Shown: positions 37,380-46,565 of the stretch, piece after piece
How the letters are laid out: every line of letters begins with the position of its first letter
Numbering within the stretch: position 1 is the first letter of the stretch
The notes under the pieces: model-generated
Databases searched by the model: none
Seen by the model: only the letters and a program-made list of their open reading frames with translations
What the model was told of the DNA's origin: nothing
From: Bin5 sp965208965
GTDB lineage: Bacteria; Chloroflexota; Anaerolineae; Caldilineales; Caldilineaceae
NCBI GenBank assembly: GCA_965208965.1
Contig: OZ242384.1
Location: 806,001 to 870,000 of the forward strand
DNA length: 64,000 nucleotides
Direction of reading: 5' to 3'
Program-made: the position numbers and the translations under genes

Positions 37380-40145
37380 ATGATTACCCCCTTCGACCTA
37401 CAGTGTGAATACGCCGTGGATCCGGTGGGCGTCGACACGCGTCAGCCGCGCTTCAGCTGGTTGCTGCGTGCGGAGGCGCGCGGTCAGAGGCAGTCGGCCT
37501 ACCGGATTCTGGTCGCCAGCAGTGAGGCTAAACTGCTGGCCGGGGTCGGTGACAGATGGGACGGCGGCCGGGTGGAATCGGCAGAGACGGCGCACGTGGA
37601 ATATGACGGCGCGGCGCTCGTCAGCAATGAGCGCTGCTGGTGGGCGGTGCAGGTGTGGGACGGGGAAGGCGCTGCAAGCGAATTCAGCGCGGCGGCGGAG
37701 TTCAGCATGGGGTTGTTGGAGGCCGGCGTCTGGCAGGGGGACTGGGTCGGCGCGGCCGACAGGACGGTCTCGGCGCCACTGCTGCGACGGGCGTTCACGG
37801 TGGACAGGCCGGTGCAGCGGGCGACGGTCCACATGTCGGGACTGGGTTACGGGGAGTTGTATGTGAACGGCTCCAAGGTTGGACGGAGCGTGCTGGACCC
37901 CGGGAATACGTATTACAACAACGACCAGCCGATGGCTTTGGGTTCGCGCGTGCTTTATGTGAGCCATGATGTCACGGAGCTTTTGCAGCCGGGCGCCAAC
38001 GTTTTCGGCGTGATGCTGGGACATGGCTGGTACAGCGCGGAGGATGACATTCCGCCGTCGCCCAGCCATCGGACGCCATACGGGGACAGGCCCAGGCTGC
38101 TTCTGCAAGCGATCATTGAGTACGCGGACGGCGGGCAGGTCAGCATCGTCTCGGACGGCGAATGGAAGGCGGCGGCAGGCCCGGTCACGTATAACGATTT
38201 CAATAACGGCGAGCGTTACGATGCGCGCCTGGAGAGGCTGGGATGGGACAGCCCTGGTTACGACGACGCGGGCTGGCAACCGGTTGCGACTGTGGAGGCG
38301 CCCGGGGCCGCGCTAGTGGCTCAGAGTATGCCACCCACGCGCGTAACCGAGACGCTACCGGCGGTTGAGATGACCAGCCCGAGTGAGGGTGTGTATATCT
38401 TCGACCTGGGGCAGACAATCACGGGATGGTGCCGGCTGCAGGTGCAGGGGCCGGCGGGCGCGACGGTCACGCTGCGGCACGGGACCTGTTTGTACGCGGA
38501 TGGGACGCTGGACGCGCGCAGCAATCTGTGCAATGCCCCGGATTCGGAGGAGGCGTACAGGCAGGGGACCGGCCGCGATGGGGGCGTACATCATAGCGCG
38601 CGGCAGACGGACAGCTATACGCTCAGAGGAGATGGTGTCGAGGTATGGGAGCCTCGTTTCACGCTGCACAGTTTCCGCTATGTGGAGGTGACCGGCTATC
38701 CGGGCGCGCCCGCGCTGGATAGCGTGGAGGGGCGTGTGGTGCATTCGGCGGTGGGGACCGGGAGCCGTTTTCGCTGTTCAGACGAGCTCTTCAACCGGAT
38801 TCACAGCAATGCGCATTGGACGCTGCGGGGCAGTTTTCAGAGCATTTCGCAGGATGCGGCCGACCGTTCGGAACGGGTGGCGTGGCTGGGAGATCCGGGC
38901 TTCATCGCGGAGGACTATCTTTACAACTTTGAGAGCGCCAGTTTCTGGGCGAAGTGGCTGGAGGACATCGCTGATGCGCAAACGGAGGACGGTGATGTCC
39001 CGGTGGTGGCTCCGCTGCACTGGCGCGCGACGATGGACGCGTATCTGCGCTGGATGGACTGGGCGAGCACATATCCGATCTTTGTGTGGCAGGTCTACCG
39101 GCATTACCGCGACGCGCGCGTTCTGGCGAGGCATTACGGTTCGCTGAAGCGGATGATGGCGTTTTACGGCGGGCTGGCGGAAGGGTGTATCATGCGCCAT
39201 GGGCTGGGCGACCACATGGAACCGCAGGCCGACGGGACTTCCAGCTTCAAGCCTCTGCGTACGCCGATGGCGCTCACGTCGACGGCCTATTACCAGCACT
39301 GTGTGTGGATCCTGGCGCAGGCGGCGCGTGTGCTGGGGGAGGAAGAGGAGGCGCGGCGGTACGGCAAGCTGGCGGAAGAGATCCGGGAGGCGTTCAACCG
39401 CGAGTTTCTGGACGAGGAGAACAACCAATACGGCGGCGGGAGCCAGACGGCGAATGCGGTGGCGCTACATCTTGAACTGGTGCCGGAGGAGAGGGTGGAG
39501 GCGGTTGTGGCCAACCTGGTCGAGGATATCCGCGTGCGCCAGAACGGGCATCTGACGACGGGCATCATTGGCACGGCGGCGCTGGAGAACGCGCTGCCGC
39601 GCTACGGGCAGGCGGAGGTTATGGCCGAGCTTATGTCGCAGACGACTTTTCCGAGCTGGGGCGAGCAGATCGCCAAGGGCGCGACGACGGTGTGGGAGTC
39701 CTGGAACGGCGACCCGGAGGAGGAGTTGAGCCTGAACATGAAGATGTTCTGCAGTACGGAGGTCTTTTTCTACCGTACGCTGGCTGGGATCAGGCCGACG
39801 AGTCCTGGCTACCGGACGATTGCGATCAGTCCCAGTGTAGTCGGCGCGGTGACCGATGTGGACGCCAAGGTCGAGACGCAGTCCGGCACTGTGGCGTCGG
39901 CTTGGCAGCGAGAAAAAGGGACGTTCGCTCTGCAGGTGACCGTGCCTCTTAATACGACAGCCGAGGTCAGCGTGCCCAAGTTGGGGTTGGGTTCGGTGGC
40001 TATCCAAGAGGGTGGAGAGACAGTTTGGCAAGAGGGCGTGTACAGACCGGGCGTTGCGGGGATAGAGTCAGGGGAAGAGGAGGGGGACGCGATCACCTTC
40101 CAGGTGGGTTCCGGCTCCTACAGTTTTCTCCTGGTCGAAGAATAG
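37380..40145 (+). CDS. Alpha-L-rhamnosidase, GH78 family
   Basis: 921 residues, a usual GH78 length. N-terminal beta domains open with 'QCEYAVDPVGVDTRQPRFSW', the standard start. Middle carbohydrate-binding part with 'RATVHMSGLGYGELYVNGSK'. The (alpha/alpha)6 catalytic barrel has 'DAADRSERVAWLGDPGF', matching the family acid-residue segment, and 'FPSWGEQIAKGATTVWESWN', the second active-site loop. It has no signal peptide, so it acts in the cytoplasm on an imported glycoside. The divergent importer and the downstream Gfo/Idh gene complete a likely rhamnoside utilisation locus. Confidence 0.93.
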   Translation: MITPFDLQCEYAVDPVGVDTRQPRFSWLLRAEARGQRQSAYRILVASSEAKLLAGVGDRWDGGRVESAETAHVEYDGAALVSNERCWWAVQVWDGEGAASEFSAAAEFSMGLLEAGVWQGDWVGAADRTVSAPLLRRAFTVDRPVQRATVHMSGLGYGELYVNGSKVGRSVLDPGNTYYNNDQPMALGSRVLYVSHDVTELLQPGANVFGVMLGHGWYSAEDDIPPSPSHRTPYGDRPRLLLQAIIEYADGGQVSIVSDGEWKAAAGPVTYNDFNNGERYDARLERLGWDSPGYDDAGWQPVATVEAPGAALVAQSMPPTRVTETLPAVEMTSPSEGVYIFDLGQTITGWCRLQVQGPAGATVTLRHGTCLYADGTLDARSNLCNAPDSEEAYRQGTGRDGGVHHSARQTDSYTLRGDGVEVWEPRFTLHSFRYVEVTGYPGAPALDSVEGRVVHSAVGTGSRFRCSDELFNRIHSNAHWTLRGSFQSISQDAADRSERVAWLGDPGFIAEDYLYNFESASFWAKWLEDIADAQTEDGDVPVVAPLHWRATMDAYLRWMDWASTYPIFVWQVYRHYRDARVLARHYGSLKRMMAFYGGLAEGCIMRHGLGDHMEPQADGTSSFKPLRTPMALTSTAYYQHCVWILAQAARVLGEEEEARRYGKLAEEIREAFNREFLDEENNQYGGGSQTANAVALHLELVPEERVEAVVANLVEDIRVRQNGHLTTGIIGTAALENALPRYGQAEVMAELMSQTTFPSWGEQIAKGATTVWESWNGDPEEELSLNMKMFCSTEVFFYRTLAGIRPTSPGYRTIAISPSVVGAVTDVDAKVETQSGTVASAWQREKGTFALQVTVPLNTTAEVSVPKLGLGSVAIQEGGETVWQEGVYRPGVAGIESGEEEGDAITFQVGSGSYSFLLVEE

Positions 40146-40181
40146 CTTGTAAACGAACATTCAGACCTGAGGGGAACTAGG

Positions 40182-41174
40182 ATGACGATGAAGATTGCAG
40201 TTGTAGGAACGGGCGGGGTTGCCGAGAGGAACTATCTGCCCTACATCGTGGAGCGAGAGGATATCCGGCTCAGCTATCTGAACCGCACGCGCAGCAAAGC
40301 AGAGGCGGTGGCGGAACAGTTCGGCGGGCGCGTGGCGGCGGATGCGGCCGACCTGCTGGCGGACGAGCCGGACACTTGCCTGGTTTTCACGAAGGAGACT
40401 GACCGTCTTGACGCGGCCAACGCGCTGCTGCCACACGGGCCGAAGCGGCTCTTCTTTGAGAAGCCGCTGGCGGCGCGGCACGGGCAGGCGAACGTGGTCG
40501 AGGAGGACTTCTTCGACGCGCGTGCGATGATGCAGGCTGCGCACACCGCAGGCGTGGAGACGGCGATGGTGTTCAATTACCGCTTCTTCGACCAGACGCG
40601 GCTGGCACAGGAGATCGTGGAGCGGGAGGAATTCGGGCAGCCGGTGCATTTCACGGGCATGGTGCACTACAACTGCTGGAGCCACTGTATCGACCTGTTG
40701 CTGTACTTCATGGGGCCGGCAGCCAGTATCAGCGCGCAGGCGTCCTCGCCAGGCGCGGGCGACAACGAAGCGCGCAACGTGACGGTGGCTGCACGCCTGG
40801 TGAACGACGCCACCGGCACGCTGATCGGCACGTCCGCCATCGATCCCAAGCTGCCGCTCTACGAGTTGACGTTCGCGTATGAGCACGGGCGGCTGAGTAT
40901 GCGGGACCTGGACGGCGAGATGGAGGTGATTAACTACCGCACAGGCCGCCATGAACGGCACAATCTGACATTCGATGTCTCGCGCTGGGACCAGTACCGG
41001 GCGTCGTTCGGTAAGGCGATCAACGCCTATTTGGACAGCGTGCGGGATGGGGCGCCGCCGCCGATTCCGGGCGTGGCTGGGTTGCAGGAGCTGCAGTTCG
41101 AGGCGGGGATCAAGCGGGCGATTGCGACCGGCGCGACTGTGGATTTGGAGAAGGCGTTTGCGATTGAGGGGTGA
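40182..41174 (+). CDS. Gfo/Idh/MocA family oxidoreductase
   Basis: 330 residues. 'KIAVVGTGGVAERNYLPYIV' is the NAD-binding start; 'KRLFFEKPLAARHGQANVVE' carries the E-K-P catalytic Lys; C-terminal 'MVHYNCWSHCIDLLLYFMG' holds the conserved His. Short for the family. A strong GAGGGG precedes the ATG. It follows the rhamnosidase by 36 bases, so it probably oxidises or epimerises the released sugar or aglycone. Confidence 0.88.
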   Translation: MTMKIAVVGTGGVAERNYLPYIVEREDIRLSYLNRTRSKAEAVAEQFGGRVAADAADLLADEPDTCLVFTKETDRLDAANALLPHGPKRLFFEKPLAARHGQANVVEEDFFDARAMMQAAHTAGVETAMVFNYRFFDQTRLAQEIVEREEFGQPVHFTGMVHYNCWSHCIDLLLYFMGPAASISAQASSPGAGDNEARNVTVAARLVNDATGTLIGTSAIDPKLPLYELTFAYEHGRLSMRDLDGEMEVINYRTGRHERHNLTFDVSRWDQYRASFGKAINAYLDSVRDGAPPPIPGVAGLQELQFEAGIKRAIATGATVDLEKAFAIEG

Positions 41175-41296
41175 TCCTCGGCCCCGAGGAGAATATGGCT
41201 GGTTCGGTCAATGTTGCATTCAAGTACAAGTGGTATGGAAACTTTACGCAGAATTGCTGGTTTGTAATGAACTGTCTATTCAGAAAGGGAGGTCAC

Positions 41297-42697
41297 ATGT
41301 TGCGACAAAATATGGCAGACAGTTATCGCTATTCCTCTCTTGCAAAGCGGGCTGGAGCCGTGACGGGTTTGTGGGTTCTGCTCACATTGGTAGCAGCGTG
41401 TGTGCCGATTCCGGCGGAACCCACCATGGACCGAGCAATACCAGCTGACTCCAACTCGGACCAGGCGATTCCAACGGACTCCACCACGGACCCAGCGACG
41501 CCAACGGAACCTCCCACGAACCGTGATGTGCTGGTCGCACTTTATCATGCCGCCAACGGCGACAACTGGGTGCAAAGAGACAACTGGATGACCGAAGCGC
41601 CGGTCGGAAGGTGGTACGGAGTTGTTGCGGACAGCAATGGTCGAGTCATTGGACTGGAACTCTCTGGGAACCGCTTGAGTGGGTCGACACCGCCAGAGCT
41701 AGGCGGCCTCAGTGAATTGGAATGGCTGGACCTTTCTCACAACCGGCTGAGTGGAGAAGTTCCACCGGAACTTGGCAACCTCGGCAGCCTGGAGTCTCTA
41801 CACCTCGGGTACAACCAGTTAAGTGGGGAGATACCTCCAGAGCTGGGCAATCTAACTGAACTGGAATGGCTGGACCTCGATAGCAACCAGCTGAATGGAG
41901 AGATTCCGCCAGAGTTGGGCAAACTATCTGAACTGGAATGGCTGAGCCTTTCAAACAATCTGTTGAGTGGGGCAATTCCGCCTGAACTGAGTAACCTCAC
42001 CAACCTAGAATCGTTGCATCTCAATATCAATCAGCTAAGTGGGGAGATACCTCCCGAGTTGGGCGGACTCACCAACCTAGAATCGTTGCATCTCAATATC
42101 AATCAGCTAAGTGGGGAGATACCTCCCGAGTTGGGCGGACTCACTAACTTAGAATGGCTGAGTCTTTCGGCAAACAGGATCAGTGGGGCGATTCCGCCCC
42201 AGCTAGGTAAACTCATCAACCTCGAAACACTGCTTCTTGACAACAACCAGTTAAATGGGAAGATCCCGCTGGAGTTGGGCAACCTCACTGAATTGGAGTG
42301 GTTGGATCTTTCGGACAACTGGCTGAGCGGAGCGATTCCACCAGAACTGGGTAATCTGGCAGAACTGGAGTCATTGTCGCTATGGGGAGCAGGGCTGGGC
42401 GGACCGATTCCTCCAGAGTTAGGCAAGCTCAGCAACCTGGAGGAGTTGATCCTATTTTACAATCAGTTGGAAGGGCCTATTCCATCGGAATTGGGACAAC
42501 TTACAAAACTGAAACGTTTGGACCTCGCTGGCAATAAACTGAGTGGAACAGTTCCGCCGGAATTAGGTCAGCTTACCAACCTGGAGGCGTTGTACCTAGC
42601 GAGCAACAGGTTGACAGGATGCGTACCCGAAGTCTGGCGACAGGTGCAGAACAACGACTTTGACGGGCTTGGTCTGCCGTATTGCGTCGCGCCGTAG
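41297..42697 (+). CDS. Lipoprotein with 14 plant-type leucine-rich repeats
   Basis: 466 residues. Signal with lipobox 'LTLVAACVPIP' (Cys about 33), then a Pro/Thr/Asp-rich spacer, a cap 'LVALYHAANGDNWVQRDNW', and 14 repeats of 24 residues with the plant-type pattern LxxLxLxxNxLSGxIPPELG. The spacer helps the domain reach out from the membrane. Such proteins bind other proteins or glycans on the surface; no enzyme part is seen. The ATG at 41297 is chosen because AGGGAGGT precedes it; a GTG at 41171 overlapping the previous stop would place the signal helix too far inside. Confidence 0.85.
   Translation: MLRQNMADSYRYSSLAKRAGAVTGLWVLLTLVAACVPIPAEPTMDRAIPADSNSDQAIPTDSTTDPATPTEPPTNRDVLVALYHAANGDNWVQRDNWMTEAPVGRWYGVVADSNGRVIGLELSGNRLSGSTPPELGGLSELEWLDLSHNRLSGEVPPELGNLGSLESLHLGYNQLSGEIPPELGNLTELEWLDLDSNQLNGEIPPELGKLSELEWLSLSNNLLSGAIPPELSNLTNLESLHLNINQLSGEIPPELGGLTNLESLHLNINQLSGEIPPELGGLTNLEWLSLSANRISGAIPPQLGKLINLETLLLDNNQLNGKIPLELGNLTELEWLDLSDNWLSGAIPPELGNLAELESLSLWGAGLGGPIPPELGKLSNLEELILFYNQLEGPIPSELGQLTKLKRLDLAGNKLSGTVPPELGQLTNLEALYLASNRLTGCVPEVWRQVQNNDFDGLGLPYCVAP
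42001..42144 (+). repeat. Exact 72-bp tandem repeat within the LRR gene
   Basis: Bases 42001-42072 recur without change at 42073-42144, encoding two identical 24-residue leucine-rich repeats. The other repeats differ in sequence, so this is a recent one-unit expansion. Confidence 0.9.
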
Positions 42698-42764
42698 TGA
42701 AGCTTCTGCGCCGAATTGGCAGCAGCAGAATCTATTGCCGCTCACCGTTCACCGGCCGTTGTAG

Positions 42765-44009
42765 TTATTGCAACTCCGTCTTGGGCAGATCCTTGGTCGG
42801 GTCGACGAAGGGGACGCGCACGACTTCGGCGTCGACGATGCCGTCGGCGGGGAGTTGGACTTTGACCTGGGTGCCGCGTTTCCAGTGGGAGCGGGGCATG
42901 ACGGCCAGAGCGATGTTGGAACCCTGGGCCGGGGACCAGAAGGCGCTGGTGACGTAGCCGACGTCGTCGCCGGAGTCGCTGTCTTTGACCAGATAGAAAT
43001 CCTCGTTGTACCAGACGATCGGCTCACCGCCGACGCGGAGACCGACCAGCCGCTGATTCACTCCCTCACGCTTGATCCGCGTAAGCGCCTCTTTACCGAT
43101 AAAGTCACCTTTGTCCAAGTCTACCTGCCAGCCGAGCCGTACTTCGTACGGGTTGTTCTCGATGTCCATGTCCTGGCCGTAGGAGAGGATACCGGCCTCG
43201 ATGCGGCGGATGTGGCTGGGCGCGATGACGCCCAGGTTGAACTCTTCGCCCTGCTCAAGGATGTAGGGCCAGACGTCGTCGGCGTGGAGCATGGCATTGT
43301 GAAGGTAGATCTCGAAGCCGACCTCGGCGGAGAAGCCGGTGCGTGAAATCGTTACGGGGTGACCGTTGAGCGTTTCGTGAATAAGGCCGTAGTAGGGGAT
43401 CTCGCGGATGTGGGAGCCGAACATCTTCTCCATGAGCGGGGCGGACTTGGGGCCTTGAATCTGGACAGGAGAGACGTCGAGCTCGTGGATGTCAACGTTG
43501 AAGCGGCCGGTGGAGTTGACACCCTGGGCCCAGAGCAGAACGTCGGAGTCGGAGATGCTGAACCAGAACTCGTCGTCGGCTACGCGCAGGAGCACGGGGT
43601 CATTGATGATGCCGCCGTACTGGTTGCAGAGAATGACGTAGCGTGCGCGCATGTTGGGCATCAGGGTGTGCACGTCGCGAGTGATGAGGTAGTCGACGAA
43701 CGCTGCGGCTTCGGGGCCCTTGACCTGGATCTGGCGTTCAACAGCCACGTCCCACATGCTGACGTGCTCGGTCAGGAATTTATACTCGGCGAGCATGCCG
43801 CCGTCTTCGGGCTTGATGTAGGCGCGGGGGTGGTACTGGTGGTTGTAGGTGGTGTAGGCCCAGCAGCCAGCGGCTTTGGACAAATGCCACCAGGGCGACT
43901 TCCTGATGCGGGTTGAGATGAGCATGCGGGCTTCGCTGTTTCCGCTCTGGCGCAGGTTTATGGGCAGGCGACGGTTCTTGAGGCCGTTGATGAGTAGTGT
44001 TTGTTGCAT
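42765..44009 (-). CDS. GcvT-family tetrahydrofolate demethylase, DmdA-like
   Basis: 414 residues. GcvT fold. The N-terminal part resembles DMSP demethylase (DmdA): 'AAGCWAYTTYNHQYHP', 'VSMWDVAVERQIQVKGPEAA', 'GGIINDPVLLRVADDEFWFS', 'ISDSDVLLWAQGVN', 'LDVSPVQIQGPKSAPLMEKM', and C-terminal 'RRIEAGILSYGQDMD'. These enzymes move a methyl group from substrate to tetrahydrofolate. The resemblance is clear, but without alignment I cannot place it inside the true DmdA clade rather than among related demethylases. Last gene of the operon with the dimethylglycine-dehydrogenase-like gene. Start at 44009 with GGAG upstream. Confidence 0.8.
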   Translation of the reverse strand: MQQTLLINGLKNRRLPINLRQSGNSEARMLISTRIRKSPWWHLSKAAGCWAYTTYNHQYHPRAYIKPEDGGMLAEYKFLTEHVSMWDVAVERQIQVKGPEAAAFVDYLITRDVHTLMPNMRARYVILCNQYGGIINDPVLLRVADDEFWFSISDSDVLLWAQGVNSTGRFNVDIHELDVSPVQIQGPKSAPLMEKMFGSHIREIPYYGLIHETLNGHPVTISRTGFSAEVGFEIYLHNAMLHADDVWPYILEQGEEFNLGVIAPSHIRRIEAGILSYGQDMDIENNPYEVRLGWQVDLDKGDFIGKEALTRIKREGVNQRLVGLRVGGEPIVWYNEDFYLVKDSDSGDDVGYVTSAFWSPAQGSNIALAVMPRSHWKRGTQVKVQLPADGIVDAEVVRVPFVDPTKDLPKTELQ

Positions 44010-44020
44010 TTGGGATAACT

Positions 44021-44060
44021 CCAGTGGCTAGTGGTCAGTGGTCAGTGGTCAGTGATCGGC
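44021..44060. repeat. Short tandem GTGGTCA repeats between the two demethylase genes
   Basis: AGTGGCTAGTGGTCAGTGG is followed by further copies of the seven-base word GTGGTCA, then AGTGATCGG. Similar words lie in several other gaps of this window (near 2850, 12890, 15215, 22540 and 35605). Confidence 0.6.
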
Positions 44061-44073
44061 GGGATGCCGCTTA

Positions 44074-46533
44074 TCAGGCTCTCATTTTTGTGCCGCGCGG
44101 GTCGTAGAGAGGTTCTCTTGCGACCGTTGCGGGTAGGCGTTCGCCGAAGTAGAGGACGTCGACGCTGGTTCCCACCTCGGCGTAGTCGCTGGGCAGGTAG
44201 CCGTAGACGATTCCGCGGCCGATGGTGTGGCCGTAGTTGGCGCTGGTTACGTAGCCCAAGACGCGGTCTGCGTCCATGATCGGCTCTTTGCCCATGACGA
44301 CGGCGTCGGGGTTGTCGAGCGTCATGCAGCAGAGCTGGCGCGTGTTGCCCTGCGTGCGAAATTCTGTCAGTGCATCGCGGCCGATGAAGTCACCCTTGTT
44401 CATGCGCACGGCGAAATCGAGGCCGGCCTCGTAGGGATTGTGCTCGGTGTGAATGTCCTGGCCCCAGAGCCGGTAGCCCTTTTCGAGCCGGAGCGAGTCG
44501 AAGGCGCCGCCGCCGGCTGCGATCACGCCGAGTGGCTCACCCGCCTCCCAGAGGATGTCCCACAGGCGCAGGCCCTGCTCGAACGGGGCGTAAAGCTCCC
44601 AACCGAACTCGCCCACATAGGAGATACGCAAGGCCAGCACAGGGACCTCGGCGATCGTTATCTGTTTGGCGGTCAGGTAAGGGAAGCCGGCGTCGCTGAG
44701 GTCGTCTTCGCAGACGGTGCTGAGCAGGTCGCGGGCGTACGGGCCCCAGAGGCCGATGCAGCATTGGGCCGGCGATAGGTCGGTCAAGGTGGTCGATCCG
44801 TCGCCGGGCAGATGCCGCTCCATCCAGTCCAGGTCGTGGAGACCCATGGCGCCGCCGGTTACGATCATGAAGCGCTCTTCGGCCAAGCGGGTGACGGTCA
44901 GGTCGCACTTGATTGCGCCGTGCGGGGTCAGCATGGCGGTGTAGGTGATGGAACCGGCGGGTCTGTTCATCTGGTTGGCTGCCAGACGCTGGAGGGCGGC
45001 GAGCGCACCGGGTCCGGTCATCTCGAAGATGGCGAAGGGCGTCAGATCGAAGAGGGCCACACGTTCCCTTGTTGCTGCGTGTTCCGCCGCGACCGCCAGG
45101 GACCATTCCTGCGCGGCCCAGTCGTTGCGGGCTGTGCCGCTTACATTGAGTGTTTCGAGCAGGGCCAGGTTGGTTTCGTACCATTGGGGGCGTTCCCAGC
45201 CGGCGTTCTCGAAGAAGACGGCGTCCAACTCCTGCTGGCGGGCGAAGAAGGGCGACAGCCGCAGGTTGCGGGGGTGGGTCATCTGCTGGCGAGGGTGGAT
45301 GATGTCGTAGACTTCGCGGTACTGCTGAGCGGCGCGGGCGCGGACGTAGGGGCGGTTGAGGGCGTGCGGGTGGAAGCGCCTGATGTCGCACTCGTGCAGG
45401 TCGGTGCTTGGCTCGCCGTCTACGATCCATTCGGCGACAGCCTTGCCGACACCGCCGGCGTGTGTGATCCAGACGGCCTGGGCGGACCAGAAGCCGGGCA
45501 GTTGGGGCGATTCGCCGAGCACGGGGAAGCCGTCGTTGGTGAATGAGAAGATGCCGTTGAGTTTGCGCGTCAGTTCCACGTCTTTGAGGCTGGGCATCAG
45601 TTCGCCGGTTGCGGTCAGCGCGGCCTCGAAGTGGATCGGGGGAAAGGGCATTTCTGCGGGGGGCATGCCGGCGACGGTCTGGTCGGGAAGCTCGTTGGCG
45701 TCCACCAGGAGCGGTTCGTGCAGGTAGGAGCCGATGCCGATGCTCTCGCCCTCCTGCCGGAAGTACATCGCTTTGTCCTGGTTGCGCAGGAAGGGGAGGG
45801 AAATCTCCTCGGTGGCGCCGGCCAGTTCGGGCAGAGGCGCGGTCACGGCGTAGAGGTGCTGCATCGGAGACAGCGGGATGGGAACGTTTGCCATGCCGCC
45901 GACTTTGGGCGCCCAGATGCCGGTGGCGGCAATGACGAGGTCGGTCTCGATATCGCCCTGGGTGGTCTGCACCGCGGTGATACGGCCGGCGGCGGTTGCG
46001 AAGCCGGTCACTTTGATGCCGCCGAAGAATTGGGCGCCGGCTTGCTCGGCCGCGCGCGCCATTGCCTCTGCCGACCGTGTTGCCTTGGTCTGGATGTCGG
46101 AGGGGACGTAGAGCGCTCCGTAGGTTCGGTCGGTCAGAAGCGGGAAGCGGTCGCGCGCCTCGTTCGGGCTGAGAAGGTGACAATCTACGCCCCAGGCGAG
46201 GCCGTAGCCGAGTTTGCGTTTGAGGTCGGTGAGCCGCTCTGGCGTCCAGGCGACTTCCATACTGCCGACCTGCCGGGTGCACGGCACACTTTCGATCTCC
46301 ATCTGTGTCCAGAGATCGACGCTGTGACGCGCGAACTCGGTCATCGTTTTGGAGGCGTTTATCTGGAAGACGAGGCCGGGCGCGTGCGAGGTGGAGCCGC
46401 CGGTCTCGAAAAGAGGGCCTTGATCGACGACGACAAGCTCGTGCCATCCGAGTTTGGTCAGGTGGTATGCCACGCTACAGCCGGCGATTCCGGCGCCTAT
46501 AATCACTACCCGAGCATGCTTCGGCAACATCAT
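44074..46533 (-). CDS. Dimethylglycine/sarcosine dehydrogenase-like flavoprotein with GcvT domain
   Basis: About 819 residues. N-terminal FAD oxidase domain: 'RVVIIGAGIAGCSVAYHLTK' (GxGxxG) and 'GSTSHAPGLVFQINASKTM', which in this family is near the covalent FAD site. The middle FAO_M domain is followed, from about 430, by a GcvT-type domain that binds tetrahydrofolate ('PAQCCIGLWGPYARDLLSTV', 'ISYVGEFGWELYAPFEQGLR'). Such enzymes oxidise N-methyl groups and pass formaldehyde-level carbon to THF. Start at ATG 46533, with TAGGGACA just before it; an upstream ATG at 46566 shares its A with the previous stop (TGATG). Substrate unknown; an N-methylated amino acid or betaine is likely. Confidence 0.87.
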   Translation of the reverse strand: MMLPKHARVVIIGAGIAGCSVAYHLTKLGWHELVVVDQGPLFETGGSTSHAPGLVFQINASKTMTEFARHSVDLWTQMEIESVPCTRQVGSMEVAWTPERLTDLKRKLGYGLAWGVDCHLLSPNEARDRFPLLTDRTYGALYVPSDIQTKATRSAEAMARAAEQAGAQFFGGIKVTGFATAAGRITAVQTTQGDIETDLVIAATGIWAPKVGGMANVPIPLSPMQHLYAVTAPLPELAGATEEISLPFLRNQDKAMYFRQEGESIGIGSYLHEPLLVDANELPDQTVAGMPPAEMPFPPIHFEAALTATGELMPSLKDVELTRKLNGIFSFTNDGFPVLGESPQLPGFWSAQAVWITHAGGVGKAVAEWIVDGEPSTDLHECDIRRFHPHALNRPYVRARAAQQYREVYDIIHPRQQMTHPRNLRLSPFFARQQELDAVFFENAGWERPQWYETNLALLETLNVSGTARNDWAAQEWSLAVAAEHAATRERVALFDLTPFAIFEMTGPGALAALQRLAANQMNRPAGSITYTAMLTPHGAIKCDLTVTRLAEERFMIVTGGAMGLHDLDWMERHLPGDGSTTLTDLSPAQCCIGLWGPYARDLLSTVCEDDLSDAGFPYLTAKQITIAEVPVLALRISYVGEFGWELYAPFEQGLRLWDILWEAGEPLGVIAAGGGAFDSLRLEKGYRLWGQDIHTEHNPYEAGLDFAVRMNKGDFIGRDALTEFRTQGNTRQLCCMTLDNPDAVVMGKEPIMDADRVLGYVTSANYGHTIGRGIVYGYLPSDYAEVGTSVDVLYFGERLPATVAREPLYDPRGTKMRA

Positions 46534-46565
46534 TGTCCCTACTTTCCGGCAACTGCGTTTCGGCA

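Noticed and set aside
44537..46447. 636-codon open frame on the minus strand
   Set aside because: Arg/Pro-rich out-of-phase reading of the dimethylglycine-dehydrogenase-like gene.
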